Below, one piece after another: positions 18,638 through 27,041 of a DNA stretch of 64,000 nt (its first letter is position 1; each line of letters opens with the position of its first letter). The position numbers were made by a program, and so were the translations under genes. Origin of the DNA: Paenibacillus tyrphae (GTDB lineage: Bacteria > Bacillota > Bacilli > Paenibacillales > NBRC-103111); assembly GCF_027925525.1 (NCBI RefSeq), contig NZ_BSDJ01000002.1:62001-126000 (forward strand). The letters are read 5' to 3'. The notes under the pieces were generated by a model that saw only the letters and a program-made list of their open reading frames with translations, did no database searches and was not told the DNA's origin.

Positions 18638-20893
18638 TTACACCAAGTATCTTCCCGTGATTGATTGCTCCGCCTGAATGATCTGCGGAGGTGTGCCCTC
18701 GAACACCACCTGGCCGCCCTTGCTGCCTCCGTCCGGTCCCATATCGATGATCCAATCCGCTTGGCTGATCACATCGAGGTTGTGCTCGATGACGATCACC
18801 GTATTGCCGGCATCCACGAGGCGATTCATGATCCCCAGAAGGTGACCGATATCTGACATGTGCAGGCCGGTCGTCGGTTCGTCCATCACGTAGATGCTCC
18901 CCTTCTTATGCAGCTCGCTTGCCAGCTTGATGCGCTGGCATTCCCCGCCCGAGAGCGTGCTGAGCGGCTGGCCGAGTGTAATATAGTTCAGTCCCACATC
19001 ACTCATCGCCTGGAGCTTGCGCACAGCCTCCTTTAGCTGGAAAAAATCCAATGCCTGCTCCACCGTCATCTCCAGCACTTCTGCAATTGACTTGCCGTTC
19101 AGCTTGTACGCGAGCACCTCTTCCTTGAACCGTCTGCCTCCGCATACTTCGCACGGCAGCTTCACGCTGTCGAGGAATGCCAGGTCTGTATACACAACAC
19201 CCAGCCCTTGGCAGTTCTCGCAAGCCCCCTTGGAGTTAAAGCTGAATAAGCCTTGGCTCACCTTGTTCGCGGAAGCAAACGCCTTGCGTACATCATCCAT
19301 AATTCCCGTGTAGGTCGCGGGATTCGAACGTGTTGACACGCCTACCGCCGATTGGTCGATGACGATCGCATCCTGATGCTGGCTGAGGAATACTTCGTTA
19401 ATCAGCGTACTTTTGCCCGACCCGGCGACACCCGTAACTACGGTCAGCACTCCGGTTGGAATATCTACACTCACGTTCCGCAGGTTGTGTAGTGTGGCAT
19501 CCTTAATGGACAGCTTGCCGGATGGCTGCCTGCAATCGTGCTTCAGTTGGAGCGGCCGCTTCATATAGTTACCTGTCAGTGTACCTGCCTCCAACAGGCC
19601 CTGGAAGCTTCCTTCATACACGATGGTACCGCCGCGGCTGCCGGCGTGAGGCCCGACGTCGACGACATGATCCGCCACCTTGATCACATCGGGATCATGC
19701 TCGACGACAATCACGGTATTGCCCTTGTCGCGCAGCTTCTGAAGCAAACCGTTTAACCGGTGTACGTCACGGGGGTGCAAGCCAACGCTGGGCTCATCGA
19801 AGATGTAAGTGGCATCCACCAGACTGCCGCTCAGGTGCTTTACCATCTTGACGCGCTGCGACTCGCCGCCGGACAGTGTATCCGTCTCACGGTCCAGCGT
19901 CAAGTAATCAAGTCCGATCTCCACCAGATGCTGCAGCCGCTCCGTCAGCGACTTAACGACAGGCGCGGCGACAGGATCGTCAATCTCCCGAATGACGCGG
20001 ATGAGATGTCCGACCTCCATGGAGGAGAGCTCCGCAATGTTGTGTCCATTGATTCTGCAATTGAGCGCGGCCTGACTGAGTCTCGCGCCGCGGCAGCTGG
20101 TGCAGCTACCCTCGGTGATGTACGGCGCAACAGCTTGTTGCGTGCGCTCAGACATCGTTTTCACATCCCGCTTGATATACTTGTTGGTGAATTTCTCGAT
20201 GACGCCTTCCACCGTAATGTTCACTGTTTTCCCGCCGAACTGCGTCGCCACTTTCCTCGCCTTGCCGTACAGCAGTTGTTCCAGCTCTTCCTCCGAATAA
20301 TCGATCAGCTTCTTGTCGGGATCGAAGGGCCCCGACTGCACGATCATCGTCCAATCAAAACTGTCCACGGTATAGCCTGGCAGCATGATTGCCCCTTCAT
20401 TCAACGACTTTGACTTGTCTAGCGCCTTGCTCATGTCGACGCACAGGCTGCGACCGATCCCGTTGCACTTGGGACACATGCCTTGCGGATCGTTAAACGA
20501 GAACATGTGCGATTGTCCAACATAGGGCTGACCCACTCTGGAGAAGAGAAGACGGAGTATGGGAGAAATATCGGTAATCGTGCCCATCGTGGAATGGGAA
20601 CCGCCGCCCAGCCGCTTCTGATCCACAATAACAGCCATGCTCAGGTTCTCAATCGCGTCTGCATCCGGTTGCGGAAAACGCGGCAGAAAGTTGCGGACGA
20701 ACATGCTGAAGTTTTCGTTCAGCAGACGTTGGGATTCGGAGGCGATGGTATCGAAAACGATCGATGACTTACCGGAACCGGATACCCCGGTGAAGATCGT
20801 GATCTTCCGCTTGGGAATGCGCAAGGATACATTCTTGAGGTTGTTTTCCCTAGCACCCGAGATTACGATATATTCCTGGTTAGATTCGCTCAT
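18638..20893 (-). CDS. UvrA-like ABC ATPase lacking the UvrB-binding domain
   Basis: From MSESNQEYIVI, 751 residues with the UvrA architecture: Walker A GVSGSGKS (36-43), first signature LSGGESQRVKMVKHL, Walker B YIFDEPSVGLHP, second Walker A GVAGSGKST, a Cys4 zinc module (CENCQGLG...CEVCGGRRF), second signature LSGGECQRIKLASEL and IYVMDEPTTGLH. Housekeeping UvrA has about 950 residues; the UvrB-binding and part of the insertion region are missing here, as in the UvrA2/DrrC-like group tied to antibiotic and DNA-damage tolerance. GGAAGGG with eight-base spacing supports the ATG at 20893, although the frame opens at 20947. It is a single-gene unit. Confidence 0.88.
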   Translation of the reverse strand: MSESNQEYIVISGARENNLKNVSLRIPKRKITIFTGVSGSGKSSIVFDTIASESQRLLNENFSMFVRNFLPRFPQPDADAIENLSMAVIVDQKRLGGGSHSTMGTITDISPILRLLFSRVGQPYVGQSHMFSFNDPQGMCPKCNGIGRSLCVDMSKALDKSKSLNEGAIMLPGYTVDSFDWTMIVQSGPFDPDKKLIDYSEEELEQLLYGKARKVATQFGGKTVNITVEGVIEKFTNKYIKRDVKTMSERTQQAVAPYITEGSCTSCRGARLSQAALNCRINGHNIAELSSMEVGHLIRVIREIDDPVAAPVVKSLTERLQHLVEIGLDYLTLDRETDTLSGGESQRVKMVKHLSGSLVDATYIFDEPSVGLHPRDVHRLNGLLQKLRDKGNTVIVVEHDPDVIKVADHVVDVGPHAGSRGGTIVYEGSFQGLLEAGTLTGNYMKRPLQLKHDCRQPSGKLSIKDATLHNLRNVSVDIPTGVLTVVTGVAGSGKSTLINEVFLSQHQDAIVIDQSAVGVSTRSNPATYTGIMDDVRKAFASANKVSQGLFSFNSKGACENCQGLGVVYTDLAFLDSVKLPCEVCGGRRFKEEVLAYKLNGKSIAEVLEMTVEQALDFFQLKEAVRKLQAMSDVGLNYITLGQPLSTLSGGECQRIKLASELHKKGSIYVMDEPTTGLHMSDIGHLLGIMNRLVDAGNTVIVIEHNLDVISQADWIIDMGPDGGSKGGQVVFEGTPPQIIQAEQSITGRYLV

Positions 20894-21015
20894 ACTTAAC
20901 ACCCTTCCGTTAGTGTTAATTTTGTACTTATATTCGCACCGTACCATTTATCGTGCATAGAAAAGTCGGACAGCCCGAACTTGGACCTGCGATCCAAGAG
21001 CTTGTAAAATTATCC

Positions 21016-21066
21016 GAATCAACATAAACCGGCTGCATGCAGTTTGCAGTCGGTTTATGTTGATTC
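21016..21066. terminator. Long inverted repeat between the UvrA-like and SRPBCC genes
   Basis: GAATCAACATAAACCG (21016-21031) is complementary to CGGTTTATGTTGATTC (21051-21066), with inner GCTGCA/TGCAG pairing. It lies 57 bases beyond the SRPBCC stop and upstream of the UvrA-like gene. The U-run is weak (GATAATTTT on the minus strand). It is a likely terminator for the ArsR-SRPBCC operon. Confidence 0.6.
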
Positions 21067-21122
21067 AGGTATCGTACCAATAGTTTAGTTTTGTGCAAGG
21101 GGATGTTTTGTACCGAATGTCG

Positions 21123-21545
21123 TTATTGTTCCAACACCTTTTCAAGCTCGCCGCACCATTTACTCCAGCCATACTTCGCTCCATTGAGTGCTGGTTCATT
21201 GGAGATTCCGGTTTGTTCGAGATGAAGGTTAACCTTTCCGTCCCCTAAATCCTGCAGCGTCCAGGTGACCGTGTGCTTCTCCCCTCCGCTGGCCCAAGTG
21301 TAGGACAAACGGTTTGGTTCGTCCACGATAAGCACTTCCCCGTCAACAATCCCATCCCACCACTCGGTCGGTTGAGTGCGAAACTGAAAATGGTGTCCTA
21401 CGACGGGCTTAAAATCATTTTCCATCGCCTGACCAGTGTGGATGTTGACCACCCACTTGGCAAGCTTGCTTGAATCGGTTAAGGCGGACCAAAGCTTCTC
21501 GATCGATGTCGTGTACTGAAAATCCAAGGTTAATGTTAAACTCAT
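21123..21545 (-). CDS. SRPBCC / AHSA1-family protein
   Basis: From MSLTLTLDFQYTTSIEKLW, 140 residues with the START/Bet v1-like AHSA1 fold: FQYTTSIEKLWSALTDSSKLAKW, an EWWDGIVDGEVLIVDEPNRL core and the C-terminal helix ALNGAKYGWSKWCGELEKVL. These proteins bind small hydrophobic ligands and are often paired with an ArsR regulator, as here. The frame opens at 21620, but the ATG at 21545 overlaps the ArsR stop by four bases (ATGA) and has GAGGAGGAAG upstream, which indicates translational coupling. Confidence 0.88.
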   Translation of the reverse strand: MSLTLTLDFQYTTSIEKLWSALTDSSKLAKWVVNIHTGQAMENDFKPVVGHHFQFRTQPTEWWDGIVDGEVLIVDEPNRLSYTWASGGEKHTVTWTLQDLGDGKVNLHLEQTGISNEPALNGAKYGWSKWCGELEKVLEQ

Positions 21546-21871
21546 TCTTCTTCCTCCTCTAATAGTTGGTTTAAGCGCAACATGTTCATACTCCAGAACT
21601 TGCTGTAGAAAGCCACCCAATCTTGAATTTCTCGGAGTGGAGAGGCATTAAGCCTAAATCGCGTTTCTCTGCCGACTTTTCGGTCAAGAACCAGTCCGGC
21701 CTCTTTAAGGATTGTCAAGTGCTTGGATACCGCTGTACGGCCCATTTGAAACTGTGCCGTTAATTCATGAAGCGGTAACTCCTCTGCCTCTGCTAACAGA
21801 CGAATCAGTCGGCGCCTGGTTGGATCTGCAATCGCGTCAAACACATCCCGCAATTGGTTGTTCTCGCTCAC
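21542..21871 (-). CDS. ArsR/SmtB-family repressor
   Basis: A 109-residue winged-helix regulator: LRDVFDAIADPTRRRLIRLL at the start, recognition helix ELTAQFQMGRTAVSKHLTIL (about 36-55) and wing DRKVGRETRFRLN. No metal-binding Cys box (ELCVC-type) is present, so it belongs to the non-metal ArsR group that travels with AHSA1 proteins. Its own promoter is overlapped by two matched half-palindromes, which supports autorepression of the two-gene operon. Confidence 0.9.
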   Translation of the reverse strand: MSENNQLRDVFDAIADPTRRRLIRLLAEAEELPLHELTAQFQMGRTAVSKHLTILKEAGLVLDRKVGRETRFRLNASPLREIQDWVAFYSKFWSMNMLRLNQLLEEEEE

Positions 21872-21923
21872 AACACCCTCTCCTAAATATTATTGCCAAA
21901 CGATAGCCGTCAATTTCATTGGA

Positions 21924-21973
21924 CACCATTTAGTGACATTTTCATTATAGGTCACCATTTGGTGTCATGTCAA
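21924..21973 (-). promoter_or_regulatory. ArsR-operon promoter with two operator repeats
   Basis: On the minus strand TTGACA (21968-21973), an 18-base spacer and TATAAT (21944-21949) form a strong promoter. CACCATTTGGTG (21953-21964, fully palindromic CACCA-TT-TGGTG) lies in the spacer and the near copy CACCATTTAGTG (21924-21935) just downstream of the -10. A repressor on both sites would block polymerase. Region 21974-22137 has no gene. Confidence 0.75.
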
Positions 21974-22137
21974 AACATTTTATTCCGTCAAGTTTTCGAT
22001 CCGTCGTACCATCTCTCACTTTACCAAACGCAGCGGTATTTTTCTATTTCGTCAATCTGAGCTGGGCCTGCTAAAACCATCGTTTTAGATATGCAAAAGT
22101 GGGGCATGGCTAGCCGCCAGCAAAGTAAGGTTTATTT

Positions 22138-23034
22138 CTACTCATCCATTACACGAATAATTTGGTTCATTGCCTTTTTTGATTCGGGAAGTCCAAACAA
22201 TGTCCAAACATGAGGCATGCCGGGGTACTCGTAAAATCCAAGCGCAATTCCCTTTTCTTCAGCCATTTTTTTGAACTTCCTGGCATCAGGGTTACAAATA
22301 TCGTGCGTTCCGGTAAAAACACTTATTTTCCCTAACCCTTCGAAATCCCCATATAAAGGACTTATCAAATAATGCTTTGGATCCAATCCATCCGAATACC
22401 ATCTCGCAGCCTCTTTGATAGCCGGAGTCGCAAGTAAGGGGTCGATCTTCTCGATTTGGGGAATATCGGGATTGCTAAAAGACATATCCAGACCCGGAGA
22501 AAGCAGAATGAGTTTCCCGGGCTGAGGAAGATTCCTTTCCTTAAGCAACTCGGCAAAAGCAAGAATCATCCCTCCTCCTGCCGAGTCGCCTATAAGGATG
22601 ATATCTTGGGGTTTATATTTGGAGCGGATCTCCGAATAAATAGCATCGAGCATGCCGAACGAATGCTTATAATTATACTTCGGCGCCAATGGGTAAATAG
22701 GGACAGTAACCGAATAATGCGTGTGCTGCAGCAGCTTGCCGACAAACTCCCAATGGAGACTTGTAATCTCTTCTACGTAGCCTCCGCCGTGTAAAAAGAT
22801 AATATGTTTCCGTCTGGAATCACTTCGAGGCTTCAATTCATAATAAGGAAAACCGTGATATTCGCTCTCGGTAATCGAATAAGTTGTGTAGAGTTCCTTC
22901 GTGGGCTTGTGTGAGGCCTTTCTTTGTTTCTGCTCTAAATAATGTCGCAAATCATCCCCCGTTCGTTTCCATTTTCGCTTTAACCCGATTGACTTTAGAA
23001 TTATTTTTAGCAACCTGCTCTGCAGGCTTTCCAT
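22138..23034 (-). CDS. Alpha/beta-hydrolase, HSL-type esterase
   Basis: A 298-residue esterase of the hormone-sensitive lipase group: oxyanion-hole HGGGYVEE, nucleophile elbow GDSAGGG, acidic residue in TGTHDICNPDA and His in GMPHVW. A short basic N-terminus is followed by a cap helix. The frame opens at 23094, but GGGGAGGAACC immediately before the ATG at 23034 fits better. Its start overlaps the 3' end of the PadR gene by 83 bases, so the two are one transcription unit. Substrate: short acyl esters, unknown in detail. Confidence 0.88.
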   Translation of the reverse strand: MESLQSRLLKIILKSIGLKRKWKRTGDDLRHYLEQKQRKASHKPTKELYTTYSITESEYHGFPYYELKPRSDSRRKHIIFLHGGGYVEEITSLHWEFVGKLLQHTHYSVTVPIYPLAPKYNYKHSFGMLDAIYSEIRSKYKPQDIILIGDSAGGGMILAFAELLKERNLPQPGKLILLSPGLDMSFSNPDIPQIEKIDPLLATPAIKEAARWYSDGLDPKHYLISPLYGDFEGLGKISVFTGTHDICNPDARKFKKMAEEKGIALGFYEYPGMPHVWTLFGLPESKKAMNQIIRVMDE

Positions 23035-23605
23035 TCCGGTTCCTCCCCATCTCTTGAATACTTGTGCAAAGTTTTTCCGCCCATGCCAATTCAAGATTCA
23101 TTTGTTCCAATTGAACTTCCATTTGCCCCCTGACAGTTGATAAAAAAAATGGACTCGGCTGTTTACCTTTCGGTTCCGGGTTCGTTTCAAATTGGTAAAT
23201 TTGTTGTTTAAGCTCCCGAATGACAGTCTGGCAATAATCGATGAAATGTTTGACCAAACGGATCTGCTCCTCTAAGTCTAAAAATTCCAAGTGGGCGCTT
23301 TTGATATGAAATATTCTCAAGTATTGATTGGAGTTTGAATGTGTATCCATCATCAGTTGAAAAAAACGTTGCCGTCCTTCTGCCGTAATCGCATATGTTT
23401 TTGAAGATCTGTCCGACGAGAAAGGAACGTCCGCCGGATCCGCTTCTTGAATAAATCCGGATCTCACCATCTTAGTGAGAATTGTCGAAAGAGTGCCCCT
23501 GCTGATCTTTTCCCAAGGGCTTCCAATCTTTGCTATCATGTAAGCATGTAATGGAAAATGCATTAATACGGATAAAATCAATAATTCATAAGTGGACAAT
23601 CTCAA
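22952..23605 (-). CDS. PadR-family regulator
   Basis: A 217-residue regulator. The N-terminal winged helix (STYELLILSVLMHFPLHAYM, SRGTLSTILTKMVRSGFIQE, SKTYAITAEGRQRFFQLMMD) is PadR-like, followed by a long C-terminal helical part (about 110-200; LEEQIRLVKHFIDYCQTVIR) typical of the Vir_act_alpha_C dimerisation domain. The extreme C-terminus is Lys/Asn-rich. It precedes and overlaps the esterase gene and probably represses the pair in response to a phenolic or other small ligand. Confidence 0.85.
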   Translation of the reverse strand: MRLSTYELLILSVLMHFPLHAYMIAKIGSPWEKISRGTLSTILTKMVRSGFIQEADPADVPFSSDRSSKTYAITAEGRQRFFQLMMDTHSNSNQYLRIFHIKSAHLEFLDLEEQIRLVKHFIDYCQTVIRELKQQIYQFETNPEPKGKQPSPFFLSTVRGQMEVQLEQMNLELAWAEKLCTSIQEMGRNRNGKPAEQVAKNNSKVNRVKAKMETNGG

Positions 23606-23742
23606 GCCTCCTAACCTTTCACTTATTAGTTTTATTAAAACTATAAACCGTCATTATTTCTTTTGTCAATTTCATACTTATAAAGATGTTTCCCCCCGTC
23701 GTTTTGTACAGTGCAAATCAAGTAGGCCCATGAACTTTCGCA

Positions 23743-23781
23743 AAACAAAAAGATCCCCCAGCAGCCAAGCATAGGGGATCT
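23743..23781 (-). terminator. Terminator of the amine-oxidase locus
   Basis: AGATCCCC (23751-23758) pairs with GGGGATCT (23774-23781); minus-strand RNA continues with TTTTTGTTTTG. It is 47 bases past the amine-oxidase stop. Confidence 0.8.
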
Positions 23782-23827
23782 CCATTTCAAGTCTCATCCT
23801 AGCGAATGGAATCGGGTTCACATAGCT

Positions 23828-25267
23828 CTACTGGGATCTTGGCAAATCACTTACTTTAACGGCAACCCGAATACCGGATTCAATTGCCCCTTGCATCCAG
23901 CCGTGGGTAAGGCTTGTATGTTCCCCGGCGAAGTGAACACGTCCTTCAGGCGTTGCGATAAATGGGTGCAGCTCCGTTTGTTGGCCCGGGTTGAACATTG
24001 CCCAATCTCCGCAAGTAAACGGGTTTTGGGCCCAACTATAGGAAATGCCTCTCACAAATTCTCGATAAACGACGTCCCCATGGATCGCTTTAAGGTTCAT
24101 TAAGGCATACCGAATGCGCTCTTCGTTCGACAGACCGTCCCACGGCCTAACATCGTCCCCTAGCGTATAACTTGCCAACAGAACAGCCGGGCCCGGTTTG
24201 CCGATTCCATGGCTCGGATAATACGCGAACCGGATCGGCAGGTCCGTTATCGTTCTGCCCCCATATTGGCCGGCTCTTTCCCAGAACCTGCTTTTGAATT
24301 CCAACCCGATTTTGGTAGCGCTCGAATAGTGCAGCTCCCGAATTGCTTTCCACTTCTGGTGCGAGAATGAATGCCGGGGCTCTACTTCGACGAGTTTCAG
24401 AACTGTAAAAGGAATGGATACTATCGCAATGTCGCCTGATATGGAATATCGATCCGATGATTTTTCATCAATCCCTTGAATCGTCACGCCGTCCGAATGT
24501 TGAACAATCCTGGTCATTCTCCGCTGAAACATAATGTCTTCTTGTAATTTGGGAAGAAAGGCGCGCGGCAGCAGATCGCTGCCTCCTACAATCTCATAAA
24601 GGCGTTGCCGTAGTAATGGCATAACAAATCGCATAGTGCCCAAGAAAGACTGCTCCATCAATCCTTCTATACCAAGAAGTACTCCGATCATCTGGATGGC
24701 CCCTTCGGATAGTCCGACTCCGAAAGAATGAGGAAAATACTTCAAAAAAGTGTATAGCGAATAGCGATCGAGCTTCTTAACGATCAAAGGCCAATCTCGA
24801 ACCGGATCTTAATTGATAATATCAAAGAAGGGCCGTACCGCCATATCGAGCAATTGTTGAGCAGTTTTTCCCTTTTCATGAGGGGCGACCGGGTAATGGA
24901 GAACATCCGGCCGATGAAGATAACTGGACAGTTTTGTTTTAATCCCGTTCACATAGATGATGTCACTTGGCGTTTCGTTAATAAACGGTTGAAGCGGCAG
25001 ATTGAATTTCCGAATATACTCCATGACTAAATAGTGAGACTCGGGTATGCGCATGGCTCCTGCGTCCAAATACAATCCGTTCGTAAACGGGGCCCGTAAA
25101 GTGTAGACACGTCCTCCGACCCGGCTGCCCGCCTCCATGATTTTTACGTTATGCCCCGCATCCTTCAGCAGGGAAGCTGCGACAAGCCCTGCCATCCCTG
25201 CACCTACAATAATGATGTTTTTCGGAACGCTTGATTTTCGGAGACCGTGCCTGATAATTTCGATCAT
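23828..25267 (-). pseudogene. Flavin monoamine/L-amino-acid oxidase interrupted by one in-frame stop
   Basis: One continuous frame of about 480 codons is broken by a single TAA at 24809-24811: ...AVRPFFDIIN, stop, DPVRDWPLIVKKLDRYSLY.... The N-terminal part has the FAD dinucleotide fold (NIIIVGAGMAGLVAASLLKDAG, then GGRVYTLR), and the C-terminal part the FAD-closing motif HFAGEHTSLTHGWMQGAIESG. This is the flavin amine oxidase family (tryptophan/lysine/L-amino-acid oxidases). The N-terminus is also suspect: family-like residues (LSPNE) run upstream of the ATG at 25267 without a start codon, and no ribosome site is seen. A TTG at 24787 could restart the second half, but that lacks the FAD-binding fold. 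It is probably inactive. Confidence 0.8.
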
Positions 25268-25316
25268 TTCGTTCGGGGAAAGTGAAGTTGAGATTGTTGA
25301 TGATATGGTGAAGCAC

Positions 25317-25513
25317 CTACTCTACCTTGATATGTAAGACGGAACGAATCTGAACGAATCCGCCGCTCTCGACATAATCGTTTATTCTCCCTTTTGATCC
25401 ACGAACCAGGTATAGTTCCAGAATGTCCTGCGAATGCGATGGTACCACCTCAAACCATGTATATGAGGGGGCCGGCCATTTAAGAACCGCTTCGCTTGCG
25501 GGGCCGCTTTCGT
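25317..25513 (-). pseudogene. Unrecognised 3' coding remnant
   Basis: A minus-strand frame beginning within the last codons of the thioesterase reads SEAVLKWPAPSYTWFEVV, PSHSQDILELYLVRGSKGR and YVESGGFVQIRSVLHIKVE before TAG at 25317. It looks like real protein sequence, but there is no start codon or ribosome site. It may be the tail of a gene lost when thioesterase and oxidase genes were brought together. No family is recognised. Confidence 0.35.
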
Positions 25514-25516
25514 CTC

Positions 25517-25951
25517 CTACCTGCCTTTCGCCTTATCGCCTCTTAATGTCATACAAGTGCTTGAGGCATGTGCGACGAGTTTACCGTTCTCGTCAGTAAT
25601 ATTGCACTGGACAAAACCGATAGTCTGTCCACACTTGTACAGCGTAGCATAGGCTATTATTTTGGCGTTCCACACAGGTCTAAAAAAGTTTACTTTCATC
25701 TCGATCGTAGTGAAGGTTTCGCCCTCTTGCAAGGAGGAACCGTAGGCAAGGCCCATGGCCATGTCGGCAAGAATGCCGATGATGCCGCCGTTGCATGTGC
25801 CTTGCGGATTCGCGTGTTGTTCCGAAGCCTGCATTTCATACGTGGCCTCGCCCTCTTCTATGCTAATTAATTTCAGTCCCATAAGGCGCTCAACGGGAGA
25901 CTGCTCCAATTCTCCGTTCAGCACTTTCCGATAATACTCAAGAATGGTCAT
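25517..25951 (-). CDS. PaaI-type hotdog thioesterase
   Basis: A 144-residue hotdog-fold acyl-CoA thioesterase of the PaaI group: central helix region HANPQGTCNGGIIGILADMAMG (about 46-67; HGG-type catalytic loop with Asn54 and Asp62 candidates), then FTTIEMKVNFFRPV and a C-terminal VAHASSTCMTLRG strand. Its start overlaps the stop of the EamA transporter by four bases (ATGA), so the two are translationally coupled. The substrate is probably a small aromatic or short acyl-CoA. Confidence 0.88.
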   Translation of the reverse strand: MTILEYYRKVLNGELEQSPVERLMGLKLISIEEGEATYEMQASEQHANPQGTCNGGIIGILADMAMGLAYGSSLQEGETFTTIEMKVNFFRPVWNAKIIAYATLYKCGQTIGFVQCNITDENGKLVAHASSTCMTLRGDKAKGR

Positions 25952-26895
25952 TTCGCATATTCACCTGCTTCTTTCCTCTGTCTCTGAATCAAATTATTCA
26001 TCACCAGCGCGACGATCACGATGAGGGTCCCTGCCAACTGCAACCTACCGACTTCAACGCCCTGGAGGGCACTGATCGTGACTGTCGTAACAGGGACGAT
26101 GTTCATAAATAGCATGCCGTTCTCCGGCTTCAAAATTTTATTGCCGACGTTCCATGTGAACACGGCAAGTACGCCTGCGATCAAAATCATATACAGCAGT
26201 TCCGACCCTGCGCTTCCAATCCTCTCCGCGCTTGGCATCGTCAAGGCTCCGAAAACCGTTGCCGACAGCACGATTAAAATATTCATCAAGGATCCGAAGC
26301 ATGTTGTCAAAGCGGTGTAGCGAAGTGGCGACCAGCCTGCAAATTGACTAGCACCCATCGTATAAACGACCCAGCATAGAGCACCGAGCATAATCAGCAG
26401 ACTGGCGCCAATGTGATCTTTGGTTTGAACGATTAAGGAGGGATCTCCATTCGTTATGACCAACAGTGCGCCTAAAAGCGCAATGAAAATTGAAATAAAA
26501 GTAGACAGCTTGGGTTTACTTTTATGCACAGCCCAATTTACGCACGTCGTCATTAGTGGCATTAACGCCATGATAACGGAGGCAATGATTGCGCCTGACG
26601 GTCCGCTGAGCTGTTGTCCGACAAAGGTAAGGAAGCCGAATCCCGAAAACCCTGCAGTGCCAAAAAATAGTAGCTTCCACGATTTCCCCTCCAATCGGAG
26701 AGCGTCCTTCCCTTCGAAAACGATCAGCAATCCGAGAAGAATGAGGCCAGCCCATATGTAGCGAATCGTTGTAAAATAGAACGGATCGAGAACCTTCAAA
26801 GCAACTTGCATGACGGGAAACATGCCTCCCCACGCCAGCACAGGAATCAAACAATAGGTGATACCCGTTAGTAAAGTGTTTCTGTTCATACTCAA
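25948..26895 (-). CDS. EamA-family (DMT) transporter
   Basis: A 315-residue membrane protein with ten hydrophobic segments and two EamA repeats (LIPVLAWGGMFPVMQVALKV at the start, ALCWVVYTMGASQFAG opening the second half). The family exports amino acids, nucleotides or other metabolites. It is divergent from a MocR-type regulator across a 186-bp gap with paired operator-like direct repeats, a classic MocR-transporter arrangement, and is coupled to a PaaI thioesterase. Confidence 0.9.
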   Translation of the reverse strand: MSMNRNTLLTGITYCLIPVLAWGGMFPVMQVALKVLDPFYFTTIRYIWAGLILLGLLIVFEGKDALRLEGKSWKLLFFGTAGFSGFGFLTFVGQQLSGPSGAIIASVIMALMPLMTTCVNWAVHKSKPKLSTFISIFIALLGALLVITNGDPSLIVQTKDHIGASLLIMLGALCWVVYTMGASQFAGWSPLRYTALTTCFGSLMNILIVLSATVFGALTMPSAERIGSAGSELLYMILIAGVLAVFTWNVGNKILKPENGMLFMNIVPVTTVTISALQGVEVGRLQLAGTLIVIVALVMNNLIQRQRKEAGEYAK

Positions 26896-26975
26896 AACCT
26901 TCTTTCTTGTGCTACGCGGATTTTCCGGCGGACTTGATCAGATCCTCCTTTTTTCCCATCATAACCGAAGGTGAA

Positions 26976-27025
26976 TAGAACAGATCGAATGGACTAGAAC
27001 AGAAGGCAGGAGTTTCCTGTATAAT
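26976..27025. promoter_or_regulatory. MocR operator-like direct repeat and -10 element
   Basis: TAGAACAGA occurs at 26976-26984 and again at 26995-27003, 19 bases apart start to start (two helical turns, same face). MocR-type dimers are known to bind such direct repeats. A TATAAT at 27020-27025 follows and would serve the plus-strand regulator; the repeats sit where its -35 would be. Confidence 0.6.
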
Positions 27026-27041
27026 AGAGGCACGTGCGTAA

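Noticed and set aside
19760..20413. 217-codon plus-strand frame
   Set aside because: It is antisense to the UvrA-like gene, whose motifs are all intact; the frame has no family-like motifs.
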